This document shows, piece after piece, positions 17,329 to 27,425 of a stretch of 64,000 bases of DNA. The notes beneath the pieces are model-generated. The model saw only the letters and a program-made list of their open reading frames with translations, made no database searches and had not been told where the DNA came from. This stretch comes from Opitutaceae bacterium (GTDB taxonomy: Bacteria; Verrucomicrobiota; Verrucomicrobiia; Opitutales; Opitutaceae). Within the stretch, counting starts at the first letter, position 1. Every line of letters starts with the position of its first letter. Where the stretch lies: NCBI GenBank assembly GCA_028284235.1, contig JANQSC010000011.1, positions 1 through 64,000 of the forward strand, written 5' to 3'. The position numbers were made by a program, and so were the translations under genes.

Positions 17329-18492
17329 ATGCAATTCACTTTCGCTACCGCTAACGCCGTCCACTTCGGACCCGGTATTTCCAAAAAAATACGAGAACTG
17401 CTCCCCTCGGAGGTTAATCGCATTTTCCTGGTCACCGGCGCCCAGACCGATCGGCATCCGTCCCCCATCGACGCGCTCCGCCAAAACGAAATCGCAATCG
17501 AGACCTTCCCCATCGCAGGCGAGCCCAGCACGAGCATCATCCAATCCGCCGTGGACGCGGCCCGCGCCTTCGACCCACAAGCGATCATCGGCCTCGGCGG
17601 CGGGAGCGCCATCGACGCGGGAAAAGCCGTCGCCATCCTCCTAGCGAATCCCGGCAATCTCGTCGACTATCTCGAAGGCGTCGGGTCCGGAAAACCGATA
17701 GAGTATCCGTCTCTTCCTTACATGGCCATCCCTACAACCGCCGGAACCGGATCGGAAGTCACACGCAACAGCGTCCTTTCCGTACCGGGGGAACGCGTCA
17801 AAGTCAGCCTCCGCAGCCCGCATATGGTTCCCCGCTGGGCGGTCGTCGATCCCGAGCTCACTTACGAACTACCCGCGGCGCTCGCCGCCTCGACCGGCAT
17901 GGACGCCTTCATCCAATGCCTGGAAGCCTACCTTTCGCGGAACGCCAATCCGATCTCCGATGGCGTCGCCCTCGAAGGCCTCGCCCGAGCAGCGCGATCG
18001 CTAAAAGCAGCCTGCGGCGAGACGCTTGACCGGGAGGCCAAAGCGGACCTGTGCGTCGCCAGCCTCTGCGGTGGCATGGCCCTCGCCAATGCCAAACTCG
18101 GCGCCGTGCACGGATTCGCCGGGCCAATCGGCGGCATGATCGACGCGCCTCACGGAGCGCTCTGCGCCAGTTTGCTCCTCCCGGTTTTGCGGACCAACTT
18201 CGACATCGTCATGCGCCGCGAACCGCAAGGCCCCATCTCCGCGAAATTCGACAATGTCGCCCGCGTGATCACTCGAAACCCCGCCGCCAAAGGCAGCTAT
18301 GCCCTTGCGTGGATTGAGGCGCTGTTGAAGGAACTCCCCTTGCCCACGCTCTCCGAGCTCGGATTTTCCAGCGACGGCATCCCGGAGGCCGTTTCCAAAG
18401 CCGTCCAGTCCAGCAGCATGCAAGGCAACCCCATCGACCTCGCCCCCGCCGACCTACGCGAAATCCTCCAAGACGCGCTGGAAATGGCGTAG
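17329..18492 (+). CDS. Iron-type alcohol dehydrogenase family protein
   Basis: 387 residues with the group III dehydrogenase layout: Rossmann-like half with GLGGGSAIDAGKA (residues about 88-100), the TTAGTGSEVT loop near 136-145, and a helical metal-binding half. Expected metal ligands are Asp192, Gln196 (histidine in classic members), His261 and His275 (VHGFAGPIGGMIDAPHG). A glutamine at this site is, from memory, found in one subgroup of the family, so the enzyme is likely active. ATG 17329 is used; an upstream start at 17137 would overlap the HAD gene and lacks family sequence. The preceding HAD gene is in the same operon. Confidence 0.87.
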   Translation: MQFTFATANAVHFGPGISKKIRELLPSEVNRIFLVTGAQTDRHPSPIDALRQNEIAIETFPIAGEPSTSIIQSAVDAARAFDPQAIIGLGGGSAIDAGKAVAILLANPGNLVDYLEGVGSGKPIEYPSLPYMAIPTTAGTGSEVTRNSVLSVPGERVKVSLRSPHMVPRWAVVDPELTYELPAALAASTGMDAFIQCLEAYLSRNANPISDGVALEGLARAARSLKAACGETLDREAKADLCVASLCGGMALANAKLGAVHGFAGPIGGMIDAPHGALCASLLLPVLRTNFDIVMRREPQGPISAKFDNVARVITRNPAAKGSYALAWIEALLKELPLPTLSELGFSSDGIPEAVSKAVQSSSMQGNPIDLAPADLREILQDALEMA

Positions 18493-18567
18493 AGCTGGCG
18501 CTCGCGCCATGCCGCGTCGTTTAAGCCCCGAGTTCCAAACGCGGCGTGGCGCGAGCGCCAGCCCTAC
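18489..18567. repeat. Palindromic repeat family A, includes adh stop codon
   Basis: Arms GTAGAGCTGGCGCTCGCGC and GCGCGAGCGCCAGCCCTAC. The left arm's TAG is the stop codon of the dehydrogenase gene. A G-poor, C/A-rich stretch with no gene follows up to 18690. Confidence 0.75.
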
Positions 18568-18695
18568 GAATCTACACATCACCCTACACCATAAACCCCT
18601 ACCGCCTAACAACCTAAACCAAACCCACCACCTAATACCGAATACCCACCCAACATCGACACTGCGCGCGATTCCGCTAGCGTCGGACAATCCCC

Positions 18696-20123
<1,428 letters not shown>

Positions 20124-20135
20124 GAGACTGATTTA

Positions 20136-20219
20136 TCGCCCACGAAGAGCGCGAAGCAACACGAAGCTCACAAATAAGGCTTTATATTTTTCGTGTTACT
20201 TCGCGCTCTTCGTGGGCGA
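20136..20219 (+). terminator. 30-bp inverted repeat downstream of sulfatase
   Basis: Arms 20136-20165 and 20190-20219 are reverse complements over 30 bases with one mismatch, separated by 24 bases that include TTTATATTTT. The core GAAGAGCGCGAAG pairs with CTTCGCGCTCTTC. It starts 13 bases after the sulfatase stop codon, consistent with transcript termination or mRNA protection. The rest of the 368-base gap to 20491 contains a family A repeat and nothing else recognisable. Confidence 0.6.
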
Positions 20220-20322
20220 CCTCTTCTTCTCAACCTAAACGCTACAAATTAATATTTGTTTATATTCGCGCCTTTTTGTAGCTACGTTGTTGATGGTTGT
20301 TCTACTATCGCAGATCGCCTAT

Positions 20323-20406
20323 CGTAGGGCCAGCGCTTGCGCTGCGCCGCGAAGTTTGTTCATCCTTCGATCTTCATACGCGGCACGGCGCAAGCGCCGG
20401 CCCTAC
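20323..20406. repeat. Palindromic repeat family A
   Basis: Arms CGTAGGGCCAGCGCTTGCG and CGCAAGCGCCGGCCCTAC enclose the inner pair CTGCGCCGCG / CGCGGCACGG and an A/T-rich loop. It is located between the sulfatase and the DUF3500 gene, both on the plus strand. Confidence 0.8.
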
Positions 20407-20491
20407 ATACAGAAATCTGGAACCAAACGAAGCGAACGAGCGTTAACTTCACTGCACCCGCCCCCAAATCGAAAAACGGAAGAGAAAAGAT

Positions 20492-21484
20492 ATGAACGAA
20501 CCGCCCGCCTCCGCCAATCGACGCGATTTTATCAAAACCTCGGCCCTGGCCACCTCCGGCGCCGCGCTCCTTCCACTTGTCTCAATGACGGAAAGCCTCG
20601 CCGCGCAGTCCCCCACGCCGAAGCAACCTCAAGCTGAGACGCTGGTAAAAACGCTCTACGACAGTCTTTCCGACAAGCAACGTCAGGCCGTCTGCTTCGA
20701 CTTCGACCACCGGCTCCGATTCGAAATCGACAACAACTGGCACATCGTCCGCGACCACCGCGTACGTTCCTACACAAAGGACCAGCAAGCGATGATTCGC
20801 GAGATCTTCATGAAGATCCACAGCGAGGAATACGCCGACCAAGTCATGAAGCAGGTCCTCGAGGACAGCGGTCGCAGCGGATTCGGCGACTGTTCGATCG
20901 CGTTGTTCGGAAAACCGAATACAGGCGAATTCCAATTCGTGCTCACTGGACGGCACACCACGCGCCGCTGCGATGGTGATTCGGTCGAGGGAACCGCCTT
21001 CGGCGGCCCCATCTTCTACGGCCACGCCTCCCAGTCTTTTTACGAGAAGCCGCACCACCCCGGCAACGTCTATTGGTTCCAAGCGAAGCGAGCCAACGAA
21101 GTCTACCAAATGATGGACGGCAAGCAGCGCGACCAAGCCCTTCTCCAATGGTCCCGCGACGAGCAAGGCAAGAAGACAGTCGCCCTCACTGGCAAAACCG
21201 AAGGTCTTCCGGGGATCCCTATGACCGAACTCAGCTCCGACCAAAAAGACGAGGTCCGGAACGTGCTCAACGACCTCTTGCTCCCCTTCCGCGAAGAAGA
21301 CCGCCGCGAATCGCTCGCCCTAATCGAGAAAAGCGGATTCGACCACCTTCACATGGCCTTCTACAAAGGCGAGGACGTCGGCGAGGACGGCGTTTGGGAC
21401 GTTTTCCAAATCGAAGGCCCCAACATGGTTTGGTACTTCCGCGGCGACCCACACGTCCACGCCTGGGTGCATATAAAAGGGTGA
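20492..21484 (+). CDS. Tat-exported DUF3500 protein
   Basis: 330 residues beginning with a twin-arginine signal (NRRDFIKTSALATSG, residues 10-24), so it is exported folded, perhaps with a cofactor. The body matches DUF3500, a family of secreted proteins of unknown activity: LSDKQRQAVCFDFDH, the central GKPNTGEFQFVLTGRHTTRR with a probable metal-binding His, GGPIFYGHAS near residue 173, and the ending FRGDPHVHAWV. DUF3500 genes are common in Verrucomicrobiota and Planctomycetota. Its neighbours are a sulfatase and a DUF2059 gene but no operon is evident. The stop codon lies in a heptamer repeat tract. Confidence 0.85.
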   Translation: MNEPPASANRRDFIKTSALATSGAALLPLVSMTESLAAQSPTPKQPQAETLVKTLYDSLSDKQRQAVCFDFDHRLRFEIDNNWHIVRDHRVRSYTKDQQAMIREIFMKIHSEEYADQVMKQVLEDSGRSGFGDCSIALFGKPNTGEFQFVLTGRHTTRRCDGDSVEGTAFGGPIFYGHASQSFYEKPHHPGNVYWFQAKRANEVYQMMDGKQRDQALLQWSRDEQGKKTVALTGKTEGLPGIPMTELSSDQKDEVRNVLNDLLLPFREEDRRESLALIEKSGFDHLHMAFYKGEDVGEDGVWDVFQIEGPNMVWYFRGDPHVHAWVHIKG

Positions 21485-21508
21485 ATTGTGAAGTTTGAGG
21501 AGTGAATT
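21481..21508. repeat. Degenerate heptamer repeat tract
   Basis: Four consecutive 7-base units, GTGAATT GTGAAGT TTGAGGA GTGAATT. The first unit contains the TGA stop codon of the DUF3500 gene. The same unit on the other strand (xxTTCAC) forms tracts at 35833, 42444, 60444 and 62162. Confidence 0.6.
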
Positions 21509-21542
21509 GACTCCTCGAGCGGAATCGAGCGCGGCGCTCCAG

Positions 21543-21771
21543 ATGTAGGGGCAATACTCTGGCCTCGGCGTAGTCCCGTCAAAGACCCCGACTTGTCGGT
21601 GGCCAAGAACGTATACGTCAACGTAAACCCGCCGGGACGTCGGGTTCCACCTCGCTGCACTTGCGTCTAGGGTGGAACGCGACGTCCCGCCGCGTTTTCC
21701 TCAGGCCAGAAATTCAAAACGCTGAAATCTGCGCACTCAGTGGGATAGAAACAGTGGCAACGCCCCTACAT
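21543..21771. repeat. Composite palindrome with a family C element inside
   Basis: Outer arms ATGTAGGGGC (21543-21552) and GCCCCTACAT (21762-21771) are perfect inverted copies, and the pair CTCTGGCCT / AGGCCAGAAA lies inside them. Between them sits a complete family C element, 21626-21697, with arms AACCCGCCGGGACGTCGGG and CGACGTCCCGCCGCGTTT (extended by TTCCACC and GGTGGAA). The 424-base gap between the DUF3500 and DUF2059 genes consists mainly of this structure plus a C/T-rich stretch to 21909. Confidence 0.6.
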
Positions 21772-21909
21772 TCTCAAACTAGCAAACAGACGAACAGTTC
21801 TCGCCCTCCCATCTCTCCGTCCCTCAATCACTCAGCAATCTCGCCAAAATTCGCCTCGCGAACTCTCCACTCTTCCCATCGCCCAAACTTGCAACTAGCA
21901 TTCATCCCC

Positions 21910-22419
21910 ATGAAAAAATTCCGATTACTGCTTTCGCTATCGCTCGTCGCGATTACCGCTATCCCCAACTCGCTCGCCGCAACGCCTACTGTGGAATCGC
22001 TCAAGACCTTGCTCAAGGTCACCAAGGTGAAGCAACTGCACGATTCCATGATGGCCCAGGTGTATGCCGGGGCCGATGAAACCAACGCGATGATCGCGCA
22101 ACAGTTTGAATTGAGCGGTGACGCGCTAGAAGCCTTCAACGAGGCGATGGATACGACCTACGGCATGCTCAAGGAAAAGACTCACTACGAGATGATGGAG
22201 GACATTTATATATTGAGCTACTCTGAGATCTTAACCCAGGAGGAAGTCGATGGACTGATCGCGTTTTACTCGACCCCCGCCGGCCAAGCGCTGGTCAATA
22301 AAATGCCCTTGATCATGCAGAAAAACATGATTCGCACTCAAGAGTACCTTCAGCCCGTAATGGAGGAAGTGCAGAAGAAAACCGACGAACTTCTGCAAAG
22401 CATGTTTCCGTTGGAGTAA
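21910..22419 (+). CDS. Secreted DUF2059 protein
   Basis: 169 residues with a signal peptide (MKKFRLLLSLSLVAI, cleaved near SLAAT). The rest is helical and matches DUF2059: the conserved YSEILTQEEVDGLIAFYSTP segment near residues 100-119, followed by AGQALVNKMPLI. Family function is unknown; members are periplasmic. The frame runs upstream to 21661, but ATG 21910 starts the signal peptide and the upstream part lies inside the composite repeat. Confidence 0.85.
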   Translation: MKKFRLLLSLSLVAITAIPNSLAATPTVESLKTLLKVTKVKQLHDSMMAQVYAGADETNAMIAQQFELSGDALEAFNEAMDTTYGMLKEKTHYEMMEDIYILSYSEILTQEEVDGLIAFYSTPAGQALVNKMPLIMQKNMIRTQEYLQPVMEEVQKKTDELLQSMFPLE

Positions 22420-22567
22420 ACAACGGCTACCGTCGCCGAATCAGAGCAAATTCCCAACTCCACGCGCATGAAGCATGCCGTATTCGTATTTTCCTTACTC
22501 TCAATCACCGCGCCCCTAGGCGCGACAGAAAAAACGTAACGACTCGAATCATATCGCCTTAAAAGCA

Positions 22568-22639
22568 AAACCCGCCCGGAGGTCGGGCTCCACCCATCGC
22601 TCTCAATGAAAAGGTGGAACGCGCCGTCCCGGCGCGTTT
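22568..22639. repeat. Palindromic repeat family C
   Basis: Arms AACCCGCCCGGAGGTCGGGC and GCGCCGTCCCGGCGCGTTT, with inner CTCCACC / GGTGGAA pairing around a short loop. Related copies are at 21626 and 28627. It ends 22 bases before the GNAT gene. Confidence 0.75.
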
Positions 22640-22660
22640 GGCCCACGAACCGATCAGCAG

Positions 22661-23209
22661 TTGAAAACCAAGGAGAGCATCAATCCTAGCAAATTGAAAA
22701 ATCTAAAAACAGAACGTCTCCTCTTGCGGGAATTCGAAATCAGCGACATCGACGCGATGGGGCCAATCTTTGCGGATCCAGAAGTCATGAAGTTCAGTCG
22801 CGGCGTAAAAACCCGAAAGGAGACCCAAGCCTGGCTAGAGACGTGTGGAAGCAACTACACGGAATTGGGGTTCGGACTCTGGGCTTTAGTGAGAAAAGAC
22901 AATCGCGCCCTAATCGGCTACTGCGGACTCACCTTGTTTCCAGACATCTGTGGGAAAAAAGAAGTTGAAATCGGCTATCGACTCGCCCAAGCGCAATGGG
23001 GATTCGGATACGCCACCGAAGCCGCGCGGGCTGTGCGCGACTACGGATTCAAGGAGCTCGGTCTCGATCGACTAATCGCGCTCGTCGACCCCAGCAATAC
23101 CGCCTCGATCAAAGTCGCCCGGAAGATCGGAATGGAATTCGAAAAAGAAGCCCTCCTGGACGGATACGACCATCCCGACCACGTCTATAGGATCGAACGA
23201 ACACCGTAG
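22661..23209 (+). CDS. GNAT family N-acetyltransferase (RimJ/RimL type)
   Basis: 182 residues with the acetyltransferase_3 layout: ERLLLREFEISDIDAM near the N-terminus, the beta-4/beta-5 core EIGYRLAQAQWGFGYATEA that binds the acetyl-CoA pyrophosphate, and the closing NTASIKVARKIGMEFE helix. Such enzymes acetylate protein N-termini, amino acids or small molecules; the substrate is unknown. The start is uncertain: TTG 22661 gives the longest protein, while an in-frame TTG at 22694 follows AAGGAG at 22670 and retains the whole domain. It is preceded by a family C repeat and is probably transcribed alone. Confidence 0.82.
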   Translation: MKTKESINPSKLKNLKTERLLLREFEISDIDAMGPIFADPEVMKFSRGVKTRKETQAWLETCGSNYTELGFGLWALVRKDNRALIGYCGLTLFPDICGKKEVEIGYRLAQAQWGFGYATEAARAVRDYGFKELGLDRLIALVDPSNTASIKVARKIGMEFEKEALLDGYDHPDHVYRIERTP

Positions 23210-23323
23210 GCAGACCAAGAATATCGCTATTATCAGCGCCAATAAATCGCAAGAGTCGCTTGCGCAAAGGGAGCGATTGCCCTAGTACTCCCCATTAAAT
23301 CCCGACTAACCCTCAAGAAAATT

Positions 23324-24004
23324 ATGTGGACACAATTCGTAAACTGGATCGGCTCAATACTTGAAACCCTTGCTCAAATGAATGGCGGATCACTTGGACT
23401 CGCGATCGTTTTTCTATCGCTCGTAGTTCGACTCAGCCTAATTCCCGTTTCCCTCTATGTCGGACGACGAACAATCGTTCAAAAGCGGAACATGGATCGG
23501 CTGAAGCCGCAGCTGGAGTCTCTCAAAGAAAAATACGCGGACGATCCGGTCAAACTGCAGAAAGAAACCGTCGCGCTGTTCAAAAAAGAAGGGGTAAGCC
23601 CCATCGATGGGAAATCCATGCTGGTCACCCTGTTTCAAGCGCCAGTATTCATGGCCGTATTTTCAGCGATTCGGAACGGCCTCGCAAAATCGAGCGAATC
23701 TTTCTTGTGGATCCGGAACCTAGCGAAAGCCGACGTATACCTGGCCCTGATAGTGGGGTTTCTGGCATATGTAATGATGATCCTAACGCCCGATTTGCCG
23801 GAGTCGGCTAAAACGATGATGATCTGGTTTCAGGTGATTCTATCCGTCGTAATCGTCTCGCAGATTGCCTCCGGTGTGGGCGTCTACTGGGCGACCGGCA
23901 ATATCGTTGGAATTGTCGACAAACTGCTGCTCAGACTCAGCCTGAAAATATGGCCGGTCTCCAGCCATACGACTTCCCCCACCCGCTCTGCCGCAAACGG
24001 TTAA
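23324..24004 (+). CDS. YidC/Oxa1 family membrane insertase, short form
   Basis: 226 residues with the YidC core of five membrane segments. The positively charged groove arginine is in VVRLSLIPVSLY (Arg36), the cytoplasmic hairpin KPQLESLKEKYADDPVKLQKE follows, then FQAPVFMAVFSAIR and a final pair of helices ending in GVYWATGN. It lacks the large periplasmic P1 domain of Gram-negative housekeeping YidC, and is about the length of YidC2/SpoIIIJ-type proteins. It lies outside the usual rpmH-rnpA cluster, so it is likely a specialised paralogue. A TonB-domain lipoprotein gene begins 29 bases downstream. Confidence 0.82.
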   Translation: MWTQFVNWIGSILETLAQMNGGSLGLAIVFLSLVVRLSLIPVSLYVGRRTIVQKRNMDRLKPQLESLKEKYADDPVKLQKETVALFKKEGVSPIDGKSMLVTLFQAPVFMAVFSAIRNGLAKSSESFLWIRNLAKADVYLALIVGFLAYVMMILTPDLPESAKTMMIWFQVILSVVIVSQIASGVGVYWATGNIVGIVDKLLLRLSLKIWPVSSHTTSPTRSAANG

Positions 24005-24033
24005 GACCCCTTGTTCGACCACCGTGACCACAA

Positions 24034-24513
24034 ATGAGAGCGCTTGCCCTAGCCACTCTCGCGCTCGCTATCGCCGGATGTGAAACCACTCAAAGCGACA
24101 ATGAGTACGTCGAATCTGCAAACAGTCGCCTTGAAGCGCCGGTCTCCGAAAACTCGAACGCTGACAGGAAGGCGATACTAGAAAAGACCAACGAAACGTT
24201 TTCCGAAAGCGACCTTCCCTATTCGGCCGGCCTTTTGAGCGACACCGATGAGCTCCAACCCGCCAGTCTCTTAAGTTTCGTGAATCCCGTATATCCATCG
24301 GACGCGAAAAGCAGCGGATCCGTGATGCTCGCGTGTGTCATCGACACGAATGGGGATGTAGAGAATGTAACGGTCGTTGAGGCAACCGATAGCGTCTTCA
24401 TCAATCCCGCCATCGAAGCAGCGAAACAATGGAAATTCACGCCTGCCAAGAAAAACGGTAAGCCCACGAAGCTTGTGGTCAACATTCCTCTGAACTTCGT
24501 GCCTAAGAAATAG
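24034..24513 (+). CDS. TonB C-terminal domain lipoprotein
   Basis: 159 residues. A lipoprotein signal ends at AIAGC (Cys16); a low-complexity acidic region follows, and residues about 80-159 form a TonB C-terminal domain (NPVYPSDAKSSGSVMLACVID, AAKQWKFTPAKKNGKP, NIPLNFVPK). Classical TonB has a membrane anchor and Pro-rich spacer; here the domain is carried by a short lipoprotein, so it may act as an accessory periplasmic module rather than an energy transducer. It is close behind the YidC-like gene and ahead of a hypothetical gene, suggesting one transcript. Confidence 0.82.
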   Translation: MRALALATLALAIAGCETTQSDNEYVESANSRLEAPVSENSNADRKAILEKTNETFSESDLPYSAGLLSDTDELQPASLLSFVNPVYPSDAKSSGSVMLACVIDTNGDVENVTVVEATDSVFINPAIEAAKQWKFTPAKKNGKPTKLVVNIPLNFVPKK

Positions 24514-24545
24514 CGACTTCGATTGAGCGCTCGGCGAGTCATACA

Positions 24546-25172
24546 ATGCACTACTGGCGACAGGATTCATTCGACGGCCTCGAATCGCTTTTCTCCGAGA
24601 TCAAGGACGATCCTCGCCTGTCCTACTACGCCAACTACATCGATCTCCTGAACAAAGGGCTGAGGCGAGAAGCGCTGAAAAACATCGAGGATTTCTTGTC
24701 TCTCGCTCGAGCCTGGGACGTCAAGGATCAGCGAAAAGTCGTCTCGTTCTTGTGCCGCGTTTCCGATAGCGAGCCAATTGGACACCGATACGTTCCGTTT
24801 CCCATATGGAAGCGTCTCATCAAGCCAATCTTGGCAGATTGGATCGCCGAGATACCAAAGGATCCTGAACCCCTAAGGTGGACCGGTGAACTGGATGATC
24901 TGCGAACATCGCTTAGGCTCGATCCCACGTGTGATCGAACGCGGTACCGATGGATCCAAGGTGTACTGCGAGGCGTTCAATACGCTACTCACGAATTGCC
25001 CACCGGTTACCTTGGCAATATTGAAGAAGATCTGACCGCGCTCCGAGACATAGAAACCGAAGCGAGGAAAATAGCAGATCCTGAAAAACAAGCAGTTCTG
25101 ATTGAGATCATAAACGAAGAACGAGCACTTATAGAAGACTATCAAGCAGGGCAAGATGACATGAACAGCTAG
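24546..25172 (+). CDS. Hypothetical protein, 208 residues
   Basis: I do not recognise a family. It is soluble, helix-rich and acidic, with WRQDSFDGLESLF at the N-terminus and ITEARKIADPEKQAV-like helices at the C-terminus. It starts 32 bases after the TonB-domain gene on the same strand. It may belong to the same transcript but no function can be inferred. Confidence 0.6.
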   Translation: MHYWRQDSFDGLESLFSEIKDDPRLSYYANYIDLLNKGLRREALKNIEDFLSLARAWDVKDQRKVVSFLCRVSDSEPIGHRYVPFPIWKRLIKPILADWIAEIPKDPEPLRWTGELDDLRTSLRLDPTCDRTRYRWIQGVLRGVQYATHELPTGYLGNIEEDLTALRDIETEARKIADPEKQAVLIEIINEERALIEDYQAGQDDMNS

Positions 25173-25227
25173 CCTAAGCGCTCAAATGAGCCCGACATCG
25201 GGGACCACCGAGCGGCACAAAGCCAGA

Positions 25228-26535
25228 TCACGGCTCTTCACTAAAATCGAACACGCCGCCGAAGGTATTGTTTAACTCGCCCGCAATATACTCGCGGTAC
25301 GTAAGGCTGCCCGACTCCAAAGTCTCGAAGGTCAAGTCGACTTCTTCCCGGTAGACCGCTCCGTTGTTGGCGTCCTCGTCATAGGTCAGGGTCACGCGAC
25401 CGGTCGTCTCTCCGGTCATTTCATATTTCCAGTTTCCCGGTTCGGGCGTGCCGCCTCCAGACTCGGTGTAGTTGAATCGAGTCGCCGAATCAAAGGTCCA
25501 GGCGTCGTTGACGATGTGCTTACCCACCGCCATGCGCGTAAAAGCGGCTTTGCTGGGAGCCGCTCCTGCCCCGAATTCCGGAAAGGCGCTCAAGTCGAAC
25601 GCACCGCCGGAAGCGACCTCGCTTACGCCATTAACGACCTCGACATACTCATAGTTGCCCGAATCGTCCGTCAGAAAACTTAAACGAACGATTTCCGAGT
25701 AAACGTCGGCGTCGTTCCCCGACTCGTCATAGGTGAATCCCAAGATTGCTTTCGTCGTATCTTCGCCGTCCAACTGGTAAAACCAGTTTCCCGGTTCCCC
25801 GTTTCGACTGAAACGCGACGACGGACTGAATGAACTAAAAATGTAGTCGAGCTCCGGATACCTTCGCTCAACCACCGCGTCGTTGAAGTCGGCAACCTGA
25901 GGCGCGACTCCCACTCCTTGCACCACCGTCACCACCAAAGTCGCCTCCACCTGCACTCCGTCGGCGGCCGTCGCGGTAATCGTGATTGGAACGTCGCCGA
26001 CTCCGTCGAAAGTAGGAGTCACCCGAATAGAACCGCCTAAGCCCTGGAGTACTTGAATATTCTCCTCCGGGATCAGAGTGGTATTCGTCGAAATCACTTC
26101 GAGATCGGGCGGATCGAACGGAAACGACACGTCCGACAGCCCGAACGGGACCTGTGCGGATTCCACGCCATTGGGCACCTGGATCGACTCCTGGAACACG
26201 TTCAAAATAGGGAATCGAACCGTCGCTCGATAGAAAGTCGGACCCAGAGGAAAACTCAGAAACGACGCCTGTCCCTCCACGTCAAAATCGAAATTGGGAA
26301 ATATCTCGTTCGTCTGCCAAGTTTGCAGGTCGTAGCTATTCTCCATATAGATTCGGTCGACGAATTGATTGGCGGTCAGGATGAACTCAATACCCTCACC
26401 GGAAACCGTGTCGCTCGATCGGATTTCCAGAATCTGAACCTCCGTATTCCCGATCTCTTGCCCTCCCAGCCACTTGCTCGCAACGAGCAACGTCAAAAAA
26501 AAGCCGACCCTAAAGAATGTTCCGCGAGAGGACAT
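25228..26535 (-). CDS. Secreted protein with two tandem beta-rich repeats
   Basis: 435 residues starting with a signal peptide (FFRVGFFLTLLVASKWLGG). Residues about 30-130 resemble the interaction segments of Verrucomicrobiota surface proteins, and residues about 120-215 look like an Ig-like domain (DVPITITATAADGVQVEATL). Residues about 240-320 and 355-432 are two copies of the same unit: each has EPGNW-(F/K)-Y, an acidic TYDE turn, and ends in GG-(A/V)-FD-(L/F)-S. Probably surface-attached or secreted; the repeat unit is not one I can name. It stands alone between convergent neighbours. Confidence 0.65.
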   Translation of the reverse strand: MSSRGTFFRVGFFLTLLVASKWLGGQEIGNTEVQILEIRSSDTVSGEGIEFILTANQFVDRIYMENSYDLQTWQTNEIFPNFDFDVEGQASFLSFPLGPTFYRATVRFPILNVFQESIQVPNGVESAQVPFGLSDVSFPFDPPDLEVISTNTTLIPEENIQVLQGLGGSIRVTPTFDGVGDVPITITATAADGVQVEATLVVTVVQGVGVAPQVADFNDAVVERRYPELDYIFSSFSPSSRFSRNGEPGNWFYQLDGEDTTKAILGFTYDESGNDADVYSEIVRLSFLTDDSGNYEYVEVVNGVSEVASGGAFDLSAFPEFGAGAAPSKAAFTRMAVGKHIVNDAWTFDSATRFNYTESGGGTPEPGNWKYEMTGETTGRVTLTYDEDANNGAVYREEVDLTFETLESGSLTYREYIAGELNNTFGGVFDFSEEP

Positions 26536-26718
26536 GCAAACACAATTGATACGAGAAGCCGTTCATTAGCTCATCATTAACCCCAACGCGAGCGAAAACA
26601 CGGTTCGGTTTTACCGGGCGGAGAAGAGACCCCAACTCGCCTACGGTGATCCAAGTCGAACCGCCCGCGCTCCATTAAACCTTGATGACCCACAACTCGG
26701 TCGCGTATAGCTCAAAGC

Positions 26719-27354
26719 GTGAACAGCACGAGAGTAAGACGGCTACTCTTTCTGCTAGCCCTATTCAGCTTGCTTGGATGCTCGACCACCGAACAGCAGG
26801 TTCAGGTCGCGCAGACCCTCACTCCCGAGCATTTCAAACGCACAGCGACTGTCGAGGATGACGATCGTAGACCCACTGCAACGATAACGACGCAGAGTGG
26901 ATTTCGACCGAAGTCAGGCCTGCTCCGTTTTGTTTATGACGACAATTACATGAGAGCCGTCATCGATAAGAAGACCGGAAACGTAACGTATCAGTTATAT
27001 CAGTCGATATTCTATCAAGCGAGCGACTGGCGGTTTTACCGCAAGGCCAACTACGAGACGCCGAACGGACTCGAATCGGTCGACGCCAAATTCTTGAAAC
27101 CCCCTCTAGCTACTCACTTTGATTGCCCGGACCACACGTCATCGGTCTGCACCTACAATGAACATGTCGGCTTCACGATTGATCGAGAACGCTTGGAATC
27201 GATCGCGAAATTGTACGAACCCGGCAAACGCGTAGAGTGGCGCTTTACATTCGTTCCTAAAGATGGCGACGAATTTAATGACACGCTACTCGTCGCCGAA
27301 GTCGTCGGTTTTCTGCAAGCAGTCGATTCCTACAAAAAAACTCTGGGGAGCTAG
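26719..27354 (+). CDS. Hypothetical lipoprotein, 211 residues
   Basis: A signal peptide with lipobox LLGC (Cys about 21) begins at GTG 26719. The mature part has a basic/polar segment and a beta-rich domain (GLLRFVYDDNYMRAVIDKK, DWRFYRKANYE) with two cysteines in DCPDHTSSVCTYNEH that may form a disulfide. No known family was recognised. It is followed by an inverted repeat and convergent with the lactonase-like gene. Confidence 0.6.
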   Translation: MNSTRVRRLLFLLALFSLLGCSTTEQQVQVAQTLTPEHFKRTATVEDDDRRPTATITTQSGFRPKSGLLRFVYDDNYMRAVIDKKTGNVTYQLYQSIFYQASDWRFYRKANYETPNGLESVDAKFLKPPLATHFDCPDHTSSVCTYNEHVGFTIDRERLESIAKLYEPGKRVEWRFTFVPKDGDEFNDTLLVAEVVGFLQAVDSYKKTLGS

Positions 27355-27391
27355 TTCTTAGAGAGTATTCCGGCAATCGGAAAGCCTCAGC

Positions 27392-27412
27392 GGCTCGCCG
27401 GGCCGTCGAGCC
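27392..27412. terminator. Hairpin between convergent genes
   Basis: GGCTCG and CGAGCC pair across a GC-rich 9-base loop, followed by CCTACCTCTTT. It lies between the ends of the lipoprotein and lactonase genes and could serve both. The sequence resembles a half-site of the GTAGGG repeat families. Confidence 0.4.
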
Positions 27413-27425
27413 CTACCTCTTTCGA

